Shown here in pieces: positions 57,968 through 64,000 of a stretch of 64,000 nucleotides of DNA (position 1 is the stretch's first letter; every line of letters starts with the position of its first letter). Source of the stretch: Paenibacillus sp. SC116 (GTDB lineage Bacteria; Bacillota; Bacilli; Paenibacillales; Paenibacillaceae). The stretch spans positions 1 to 64,000 of the forward strand of contig NZ_JANIOF010000002.1 of NCBI RefSeq assembly GCF_024733555.1, given 5' to 3'. The notes beneath the pieces are model-generated. The model searched no databases, was not told the origin of the DNA, and saw nothing but the letters and a program-made list of their open reading frames with translations. A program made the position numbers and the translations under genes.

Positions 57968-58474
57968 ATGATGCCCGACTCGGATAGCAAAGAGTTAATT
58001 ATAACGCGTGAGATTCATGCACAACGCGAAATTGTGTTCCAAGCATGGTCCGAAGCAGAGCACCTAAAGCACTGGTGGGGACCAAAAGGGATTGAAATAA
58101 GTGTAAAGCATCTGGATTTTCGTGCAGGGGGATCTTTTCACTACAGCATGCAAGCTCCTGATGGCAGTCAAATGTGGGGTAAATTTGTGTACCAGGAGAT
58201 CAAGGCTCCTGTGAAAATGATATGGAACAATTGCTTTTCGGATGAGGCAGGAAACATTGTCAGGTCTCCGTTTAGTAATTTAATTCCGCTCGAAATCCGC
58301 AATGAGGTAACATTGAGCGATAATAATGGTACAACCCAACTAACCCTTTGCAGCCGAGCGATCAATGCTACGGAAGAAGAGCGGAGCTTCTTTGAGGGGA
58401 TGTTCGAATCCATGAAGCAGGGCTTCGGAGGAACCTTTGATCAGCTTGAACAATATTTATTGAGAATGAATTGA
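57968..58474 (+). CDS. SRPBCC/AHSA1-type domain protein
   Basis: The 168-aa protein is a single START-like (SRPBCC) fold of the activator-of-Hsp90 homologue-1 branch: ELIITREIHAQREIVFQAWSEAEHLKHWWGPKGIEI, FRAGGSFHYSMQAPDGSQMWGKFVYQEI and the C-terminal SMKQGFGGTFDQLEQYLL helix. Such small proteins bind hydrophobic ligands; a specific one cannot be inferred. GGAGG precedes the first of two ATGs by 7 nt. Base composition returns to that of the core genome after the AT-rich SUKH/ABC-F pair. Confidence 0.88.
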   Translation: MMPDSDSKELIITREIHAQREIVFQAWSEAEHLKHWWGPKGIEISVKHLDFRAGGSFHYSMQAPDGSQMWGKFVYQEIKAPVKMIWNNCFSDEAGNIVRSPFSNLIPLEIRNEVTLSDNNGTTQLTLCSRAINATEEERSFFEGMFESMKQGFGGTFDQLEQYLLRMN

Positions 58475-58478
58475 CGTG

Positions 58479-58517
58479 CAGAGGGACTTTTGCTTGTGGA
58501 AAGCAAAAGTCCCTCTG
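58479..58517. terminator. Perfect 17-bp hairpin between convergent genes
   Basis: CAGAGGGACTTTTGCTT and AAGCAAAAGTCCCTCTG are exact complements with a 5-nt loop. It starts 5 nt after the SRPBCC stop and lies before the convergent DUF1904 gene. No long T tract follows on either side (CTTTTT comes 8-10 nt later on plus), so it may serve as a bidirectional stop with low U dependence. Confidence 0.6.
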
Positions 58518-58551
58518 CCGGCGTCTTTTTACGACATTATTATTTCTTCAG

Positions 58552-58884
58552 CTAGGAAGTATAACGGCGTCCGTTCATATAAAAATTATCCTCGCGTCCA
58601 ACCCGGAAGGAAATCTCCAGATCAGGTATCCCGAGTGATCGGACATGCCTATCGATCGCCTCGGCCATCTTATCACGGACTTCGTCCCCCCGCTCAAACC
58701 ACCATACGTCGATGAAAGGATACGAATCGGTATATTTCCCGTCGAATATAGCGGTGACGTGCAAGCACTCTAAGGTGAAATTATCCGTTCCGCATTGGCA
58801 TATGGCAGCCATCTCCTCTACGAGCGGTATGCTAATCGCACGTATGCCCTCGGCTGGAATTCCTCTAAAAATTAATTGTGGCAT
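58552..58884 (-). CDS. DUF1904 family, tautomerase-like small protein
   Basis: The 110-aa protein starts PQLIFRGIPAEGIRAISIPLVEEMAAICQC and contains YPFIDVWWFERGDEVRDKMAEAI, the pattern of DUF1904 proteins that belong to the tautomerase/MIF-like fold. Proline 2, the catalytic base of true tautomerases, is present after Met1. Activity and substrate are unknown. AGGAGG lies 6-7 nt upstream of the ATG. Minus strand and monocistronic. Confidence 0.82.
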   Translation of the reverse strand: MPQLIFRGIPAEGIRAISIPLVEEMAAICQCGTDNFTLECLHVTAIFDGKYTDSYPFIDVWWFERGDEVRDKMAEAIDRHVRSLGIPDLEISFRVGREDNFYMNGRRYTS

Positions 58885-58985
58885 CTAATATCCTCCTGTC
58901 GATTGGACTTCAGCTCTTGTCATTTTCTTATTGTATAAGTACAAGTCTGCCTGTGGCAATCGGAAAGACACAAACTTTTCTGCTA

Positions 58986-59027
58986 AAAAGGGAAGAGCCT
59001 AAACAACATGGGTTCTTCCCTTTTTTA
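58986..59027. terminator. Hairpin with A and T tracts upstream of the iron-type operon
   Basis: AAAAGGGAAGAgCC and GGgTTCTTCCCTTTT form the stem, followed by TT; the A tract on the left makes it potentially bidirectional. It lies between the DUF1904 start and the Fur-type promoter. Confidence 0.7.
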
Positions 59028-59094
59028 GTGCGCCCAGCATGGGTGATAACTATAGGTTTTATGTCCCGAACGAGAGTTAGTTGCCCTAGTAATT

Positions 59095-59127
59095 GATATT
59101 GACTATCATTATCAATACTGCTAAGAT
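59095..59127 (+). promoter_or_regulatory. Promoter with overlapping Fur-type box
   Basis: GATATTGACTATCATTATC (59095-59113) matches the 19-bp Fur consensus GATAATGATAATCATTATC at 16 positions. It overlaps the -35 TTGACT (59099-59104) of a promoter whose -10 is TAAGAT (59122-59127) at 17-nt spacing. Iron-dependent repression of the operon below is a direct inference. The leader is about 205 nt long and contains a 26-codon reading frame (MSMSVPKKCKGYS) near 59154-59234, of unknown meaning. Confidence 0.72.
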
Positions 59128-59341
59128 GCTTTATAGTTTAAAGAGAAAAGAGAATGAGTATGTCTGTTCCTAAGAAATGTAAGGGGTATTCATTGGGAAA
59201 TCTAAACAAACAATGGATACGGATACATTTATGAGGGTTTAGATTAACATTTTCCGTTGGCCTGCGTTCGAGAGCATTCCTACATACCTTCGAAGAAATA
59301 CAGCATAGGTATCAGAGGCATACACAACTAGGAGGTAAGAC

Positions 59342-60454
59342 ATGAAGAAATCTTTGTTGATTAGTTTTATAGGTATTGCGGCATTAACGTTAGCAGGATG
59401 CCAAAGTACGGATGATAGCCAAAAGAATAAGGAAGTAAAAAATATTAGCAGTAAAGCTGTAACTATCGTTGACGGTAGGGGTAAAGAAGTTGTTCTTGAG
59501 GATGGATATGCAAAAAATTTCGTACTATTTCCTAACGAGGGGACAGAAATGTTTTCGATAACTCAATCTGTTGAGCCCTTCCTAGGTATGCGAAAAAGTG
59601 ATCAGGATTCGAATATTGCAGGTGGCGTAGTAGCGAAATATTATCCTGAAATTTTAGAGGTAAACTCCAATATTATTGATGCTGAAGGGGACGCACCCAA
59701 TGTAGAGGAAATTTTGAAGCTGAACCCTGATGTTGTGTTTCAATGGAGTTCGGCAGAGGCTAAGATCAAGCCGCTTGAAGATGTAGGTATTGATGTCGTT
59801 GCCTTGAACTGGGGTACTTACAAGGATGATGTCGAAAGATACACCTTGTACGGCCAGGCTCTAGGGATGCAGGATCGGGTAGAGGCGGTGTTAGCGCACC
59901 ATGAAAAAGCCAAGAAAGCAGTTCTAAGCGTCACTGAAAAATTGACAGAAGCAGAACGGAAAAATCATGTGTTTGTAAGCCACGTAAATGAAAATCAAAT
60001 GAATGTATGGGGAACAGAGCTTCCTCACACTCCTGTACATAAGGTGGAGAACGCCGCCTTTACCGAAGGGAAAATAACGAATAAAGACGCCGATATTAAT
60101 GCGGAAACGCTGCTTCAATGGGACCCTGACATGATCGTAATCGGAGAATGGGCTAAAGAGATCACGCCAGACTATTTTTATAACCATCCCGTCCTCAAAA
60201 ATTTAACGGCGGTTAAGGAAAAGCGAGTATATAAGAGTCCAACCTCTTCTTTACTAGATAATCCGGGAATTAGCTGGTACTTCTATGCGGTATTGTCACA
60301 TCCCGATAAGTTTGAGGGATTCGATATGCGTAAGCAGGTTCGTGAAGATTATAAAATGCTCTACAACATCGATGTAACCGAAGAAGATATCGATCAGATT
60401 TTGAATGTCGCAGAAAATAAAAATAGTAAATCCTTCGAATTGTTCATGCAGTAA
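59342..60454 (+). CDS. Iron/siderophore-type ABC transporter substrate-binding lipoprotein
   Basis: The signal peptide MKKSLLISFIGIAALTLAGC ends in a lipobox, giving a lipid-anchored binding protein. The fold-defining parts of class III (FecB/BtuF/MolA-type) proteins follow: ILKLNPDVVFQWSS, LEDVGIDVVAL, LLQWDPDMIVIGEW and PGISWYFYAVLSHPDKF. Ligand could be a ferric siderophore, haem, cobalamin or an oxyanion; the Fur-type box favours iron. AGGAGG precedes the ATG. At 370 aa it is a bit longer than usual. It is first in a four-gene operon, 12 nt before the permease. Confidence 0.9.
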   Translation: MKKSLLISFIGIAALTLAGCQSTDDSQKNKEVKNISSKAVTIVDGRGKEVVLEDGYAKNFVLFPNEGTEMFSITQSVEPFLGMRKSDQDSNIAGGVVAKYYPEILEVNSNIIDAEGDAPNVEEILKLNPDVVFQWSSAEAKIKPLEDVGIDVVALNWGTYKDDVERYTLYGQALGMQDRVEAVLAHHEKAKKAVLSVTEKLTEAERKNHVFVSHVNENQMNVWGTELPHTPVHKVENAAFTEGKITNKDADINAETLLQWDPDMIVIGEWAKEITPDYFYNHPVLKNLTAVKEKRVYKSPTSSLLDNPGISWYFYAVLSHPDKFEGFDMRKQVREDYKMLYNIDVTEEDIDQILNVAENKNSKSFELFMQ

Positions 60455-60466
60455 GGAGATAGACTG

Positions 60467-61480
60467 ATGATCAAAGACAGAGGCAAAACTCAACGGCAGT
60501 TTTATATAATATCCTCTATTACATTGTTTGTCTTGATGGTGGCTGCGATTTGTATCGGAAGATACACAATCGCACCACTTGATGTTTTTTATGCACTAGT
60601 TAACCCAGATGCTGTAACGGATCCGACGATTCCAGTAGTTGTACAAGAGGTGAGACTTCCTCGCGTAGTATTAGCTGTAGTTGTCGGAGCAGGTATTGCG
60701 GTATCTGGGGCTGCTCTTCAGGCCATATTCGGTAATCCACTGGTGAGCGGGGAAATTTTAGGGGTATCGTCCGGGGCAAGCTTTGGTGCGGCGCTTGGCA
60801 TTATTACAATCAGCAGCACACTTGGTACGCAAGCACTGGCTATCGTTTTTGGATTTCTAGCGATGTATCTGACGTATATCATTGCAAGGAGGCAGGGACG
60901 TGTTACCGTGCTGATGCTCGTTCTGGCAGGTATTATAACAAGCTCGGTATTTGGGTCGGGTGTATCCCTGTTAAAGTATTTTGCAGATTCGCAAAATGAG
61001 CTTCCTGCGATCACCTTTTGGCTGATGGGCTCACTTGCTAGCGCCTCTACGGACACGATTATGAGAACAATACCTAGTATTTTGATTGCCCTAATCTTTA
61101 TCTATAAGTACAGATGGCAGCTCAATCTACTTTCTTTAGATGAACATGAAGCGATCTCATTAGGCATTAATGTGAGAAAAATGCGCGTTATCATCATCTT
61201 TTTTACAACGGTGATTATCGCCGCAGCAGTATCTATTGCTGGTGTGATCAGCTTTGTTGGACTGGTTGTACCACATTTTACGCGGATGATCGTTGGAACA
61301 GACAATAAGCATTTAGTGCCAGCGTCAATGCTGATGGGTGCTATATTTCTGCTCATTACGGATACACTTGCAAGGTCCGTAACCGGTTCAGAAATTCCAC
61401 TATCCATTTTAAGCTCGCTTCTCGGTGTACCGTTCTTCATCTATCTTCTTAGAAGAACAGGGGGAATATGGGATGATTAG
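60467..61480 (+). CDS. FecCD-family ABC transporter permease
   Basis: A polytopic membrane protein of 337 aa with roughly ten hydrophobic segments. Family signatures are LPRVVLAVVVGAGIAVSGAALQAIFGNPLVSGEILGVSSGASFGAAL near residue 65, and AVSIAGVISFVGLVVPHFTRMIVG near residue 255, the loop that contacts the ATPase. A single permease gene suggests a homodimer, as in BtuC and MolB. AAGGAG precedes the ATG. Its end overlaps the ATPase gene by 8 nt. Confidence 0.95.
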   Translation: MIKDRGKTQRQFYIISSITLFVLMVAAICIGRYTIAPLDVFYALVNPDAVTDPTIPVVVQEVRLPRVVLAVVVGAGIAVSGAALQAIFGNPLVSGEILGVSSGASFGAALGIITISSTLGTQALAIVFGFLAMYLTYIIARRQGRVTVLMLVLAGIITSSVFGSGVSLLKYFADSQNELPAITFWLMGSLASASTDTIMRTIPSILIALIFIYKYRWQLNLLSLDEHEAISLGINVRKMRVIIIFFTTVIIAAAVSIAGVISFVGLVVPHFTRMIVGTDNKHLVPASMLMGAIFLLITDTLARSVTGSEIPLSILSSLLGVPFFIYLLRRTGGIWDD

Positions 61481-62264
61481 AGTTGAGCATCTTAACTTTC
61501 AATACCCTAACTCAGACAGACAGATATTCAAAGATTTGACCTTCCACGTACCGAAGGGTGAGGCGTTAGCGATTCTAGGCACGAATGGGATTGGAAAGAC
61601 GACCTTTGTGAAATGTTTATTGGGATTTCTAGCGTATAAGTCCGGGGATATCTTCATTGAAGATGAATCCGTCAAAAAAATGGATGCGAGTAAATACTGG
61701 AAGCTAGTATCTTATGTACCACAATCGAAAAAAGCGGCTTTTGGATTTACTGGTCTTGAGATGACGGTAATGGGACTATCCCCGTATGTGAAGATGGGCA
61801 GAACACCTACAAAAGAGGATTATGAGCAAGCATATGAGCAACTAAAAAAGCTTGGGATTGAGCATCTAGCTGATCGGAATTGTAATAAAATGAGTGGCGG
61901 CGAGCTGCAAATGGTGCTGATTGCACGATCCTTAATTAAGAATCCTAAGATTCTCATTATGGATGAGCCTGAATCACATCTTGATTTGAGAAATCAGCTA
62001 AAAATATTGAATATGATCGAAGAGTTAAATAGCAGAGGGGAATATTCCATTATAATCAATACTCATTTCCCTCAACACGCCTTTCGAATCGCCAAATCAA
62101 CGCTATTGTTGGGGTATGACGGGTATATCTTTGATAAGACGGAAGATGTGGTTACCACAACGAATATGAGACATTATTTTGGTATTAACTCTGAGATTTT
62201 ATCTTATGAACGAGCTGAGAAGAACTACTCGGCGATACTGCCGATCGATATACAAAATAGCTAA
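61473..62264 (+). CDS. ABC transporter ATPase for iron/metal-chelate import
   Basis: The 263-aa nucleotide-binding protein has Walker A LGTNGIGKTTF near residue 36, Q-loop YVPQSKKAAFG, signature MSGGELQMVLIARSL and Walker B ILIMDEPESHLD with the H-loop in INTHFPQHAFR. It pairs with the FecCD permease. GGGGGAATATGGG precedes the ATG at 61473, which lies inside the permease stop region (8-nt overlap), so translation is coupled. The frame is open upstream to 61425. Confidence 0.95.
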   Translation: MIRVEHLNFQYPNSDRQIFKDLTFHVPKGEALAILGTNGIGKTTFVKCLLGFLAYKSGDIFIEDESVKKMDASKYWKLVSYVPQSKKAAFGFTGLEMTVMGLSPYVKMGRTPTKEDYEQAYEQLKKLGIEHLADRNCNKMSGGELQMVLIARSLIKNPKILIMDEPESHLDLRNQLKILNMIEELNSRGEYSIIINTHFPQHAFRIAKSTLLLGYDGYIFDKTEDVVTTTNMRHYFGINSEILSYERAEKNYSAILPIDIQNS

Positions 62265-62275
62265 GAGGTCAACCA

Positions 62276-63586
62276 ATGAAAAAAATTGCTTACGTGACAA
62301 CTGGAAAGAGCTCGCAATTAATAAGCTATTGGGATTATGCTCACTATATGGATCAATTGATTTATGCAGATGATTTGCCTACGCTGGATTTAAATGAATT
62401 TGATGCAGTCATTCTTTCCTGCGGGTGTCATATTGACCGCATTCTCCCGCATAAACAGCAGCTTAACGATTACGTCAGAAATGGTGGATTTCTTTTACTG
62501 TTTGCGCTTGAACAAGCTGATCAGCTATTAGACGTTGTACAAGTAGAGTGGGTGGATTCAAAAGTAAAGGATTGGCTATGGTGGACCAAGCCAGGAGGCA
62601 AAATAGAATTATACGTTCCGGATCATATCGAACATTCTTTCTTTGAATATGTACAGCCGAAGCATTTACATTGGCATTGGCATGGCGCATTCAAGGGAAA
62701 TCATAACGGCACGACGCTGCTTGCGGTTGAGGATACGGACGAGTCCATTATTATTGATTTTAAGGATCTAGAAGGTGGTGGTAGAGTTTTTATCACAACG
62801 CTTGATCCTCACAGTCATAATGGACAGCGATTTATGCCAGTAACAACTAAGCTGCTGCAAGGTTTTTATCCATGGCTTAATCATGAACTTGGCATTGATC
62901 GGAATAAGCTCGAACCGTTTACGGTAGCGTATCTACAAACAACAGGGATCAACACCGAGGATACGCCGCCATTTTTAGCGGAGACCTTTGAAGGGACAGG
63001 TGGTAACCTACAATACTTCGGTGTTCGTCCGATTCCAGACGAAGTGTGGAACGCTGACATTATCTATATCCCTAGTATTTGCGATCAGATCTGGATGCAG
63101 CAGTATTCGGATCGAATGATGGAATATATTAATAATAATGGCCAACTCATATTAAATATTGAGGTCGCTGTATGCTGGCTGCCATTTTTAAAGCCATTTC
63201 ACACGGTACCACCTGTGCCATATACGAATCTCAAAGTACGGGTACAAAATGATCCATTTGAATTTTTCAGGAATATGCCGGAGGACTTTGATGGATGGAG
63301 TGGGATTATAGGGCAGTATGCTAGAGGATTCTCACCATTACCTGAGCATGCTCTAGGTCTCACATCCATAGGAGCGGAGCATGCTAAATACGCATCCGAT
63401 TATATCTGGCAATATCCGACCATAGATGGCAGTGGCGGAAAAGTATTCGTACACAATGGTGATAATATGATCCGTTATCCGGATCACGGTGAGTATAAAA
63501 ACTGCCTTGTGCGTGATATTTGTGTAGGTCTTATGAAATATCGCAGAGCAGTTGTTCCTTTTGCCGGGGTACAGGTACACGAGTAA
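62276..63586 (+). CDS. Tandem class-I glutaminase-like (ThuA-like) domain protein linked to the ABC importer
   Basis: The 436-aa protein looks like two related halves. Half 1 (about 1-205) contains FDAVILSCGCHIDRILPHKQQLNDYVRNGGFLLLF and closes with GGRVFITTLDPHSHNGQRFMP. Half 2 (about 215-430) contains ADIIYIPSICDQIWMQQYSDRMMEYINNNGQLILN and closes with GKVFVHNGDNMIRYPDHGEYK. Both fit the flavodoxin-like class I glutaminase fold of ThuA-type proteins. A Cys lies in half 1 (SCGCH) and half 2 (SICDQ), but no full catalytic triad is evident. There is no signal peptide, so it is cytosolic. It begins 11 nt after the ATPase with GAGG ahead, and a terminator follows. It may process or sense the imported compound; this is inference. 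Confidence 0.72.
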   Translation: MKKIAYVTTGKSSQLISYWDYAHYMDQLIYADDLPTLDLNEFDAVILSCGCHIDRILPHKQQLNDYVRNGGFLLLFALEQADQLLDVVQVEWVDSKVKDWLWWTKPGGKIELYVPDHIEHSFFEYVQPKHLHWHWHGAFKGNHNGTTLLAVEDTDESIIIDFKDLEGGGRVFITTLDPHSHNGQRFMPVTTKLLQGFYPWLNHELGIDRNKLEPFTVAYLQTTGINTEDTPPFLAETFEGTGGNLQYFGVRPIPDEVWNADIIYIPSICDQIWMQQYSDRMMEYINNNGQLILNIEVAVCWLPFLKPFHTVPPVPYTNLKVRVQNDPFEFFRNMPEDFDGWSGIIGQYARGFSPLPEHALGLTSIGAEHAKYASDYIWQYPTIDGSGGKVFVHNGDNMIRYPDHGEYKNCLVRDICVGLMKYRRAVVPFAGVQVHE

Positions 63587-63657
63587 TGGGATAAACGTAA
63601 GAAATGAATGAATTCACTGAAAGAGAAGAACACTTGTATAAAATTATGGATTAATTC

Positions 63658-63694
63658 GAATGAGCCCCGGATCGTCGGGGCTCATTCGCTGTTT
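63658..63694 (+). terminator. Terminator of the ABC importer operon
   Basis: GAATGAGCCCCG and CGGGGCTCATTC form a perfect 12-bp stem with a 6-nt loop (GATCGT), followed by GCTGTTT. It is 71 nt after the last gene. Confidence 0.8.
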
Positions 63695-63776
63695 ACAGAC
63701 TGCGCGGAGAATCACACCATAAATAGTGGTAAAGGGGGTGGTAGTAGTCGTAAATAGTAATAGGCTGTATCGCATA

Positions 63777-63881
63777 CTAATCAACAGATGACCAAGTAGC
63801 TTTAAGCTTCTCTGATAAATTGTATTCTTTCAGGTAATTACGGTTCATCATGTATGAATCTAATTTAGTTATATCATCCAC
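63777..63881 (-). CDS. Possible small ORF or gene remnant
   Basis: A 34-codon minus-strand frame from a GTG reads MDDITKLDSYMMNRNYLKEYN and ends TWSSVD. AATAGG lies 5 nt upstream. The composition looks protein-like, but a stop codon lies two codons before the GTG and no family is recognised. It could be the 3' remnant of a longer gene. The rest of the window end (63695-63776 and 63882-64000) shows no other feature. Confidence 0.3.
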   Translation of the reverse strand: MDDITKLDSYMMNRNYLKEYNLSEKLKATWSSVD

Positions 63882-64000
63882 ATTTACCTATTAAAGTTAC
63901 TAAACAATAAACCGATTATAAATATATCGGATGATGTTACTTTTTTTAAAATAAGTAATGAAGAAAGCCCAATGATAATGAAATGGTATGAAACGGCTAC

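Overview
The window is a replication-origin segment of a spore-forming Firmicute. Gene order matches the Bacillus subtilis origin region in reverse orientation: rrn 16S - gyrA - gyrB - remB - recF - yaaA - dnaN - dnaA - oriC - rpmH - rnpA - yidC - jag - mnmE - mnmG - rsmG - noc - soj - spo0J, then rpsF-ssb-rpsR, yybS-gdpP-rplI-dnaB, purA, the walRKHIJ operon, an HtrA protease and rlmH. Several features point to a Paenibacillus-like organism: a YheC/YheD gene between gyrB and gyrA, an HD-GYP gene after gyrA, a class V aminotransferase, DUF4446 and DUF3343 genes after spo0J, and a copper-amine-oxidase-N domain secreted protein. The species cannot be fixed from this sequence alone.

Layout. 1-12 kb is the left replichore. 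Its genes are on the minus strand, leading away from oriC, apart from the plus-strand YheC/YheD gene. It ends at the 5' tip of a 16S rRNA gene with two tandem rrn promoters. The origin is bipartite: a cluster of DnaA boxes and Spo0A-like boxes upstream of dnaA (about 12.22-12.64 kb), and a dnaA-dnaN intergenic region (about 10.56-10.70 kb) with DnaA boxes, a G/C tract, a clear DnaA-trio and an AT-rich unwinding stretch. 12.9-28.1 kb holds the ribosome, RNase P, membrane insertion, tRNA modification and chromosome partition genes, with three parS or parS-like sites across the region. 28.1-30.7 kb is an accessory pocket: a secreted CuAO-N protein, tRNA-Ser(CGA), a secreted beta/gamma-crystallin, a gene-poor transcript and a YjzC-like small protein. 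30.8-40.3 kb holds single-strand binding, c-di-AMP turnover and helicase genes. 40.4-42 kb is purA behind a pair of inverted PurBoxes. 42-52.7 kb is the cell-envelope block: an M23 peptidase with LysM and G5 domains, the WalRK system with WalH/I/J, and HtrA. 53.2-55 kb holds a PatB/MalY aminotransferase and rlmH.

From 55 kb onward the content is accessory. A visibly AT-rich pair encodes a SUKH-family protein and an ABC-F ATPase. They are followed by an AHSA1/SRPBCC protein and a DUF1904 protein. Last comes an apparently Fur-controlled operon encoding a lipoprotein, a FecCD permease and an ATPase, ending in an unusual protein made of two class-I-glutaminase-like (ThuA-like) halves. That operon is the best candidate for an undescribed system here. 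Starts given below were revised where a Shine-Dalgarno sequence or family N-terminus argued against the longest reading frame.
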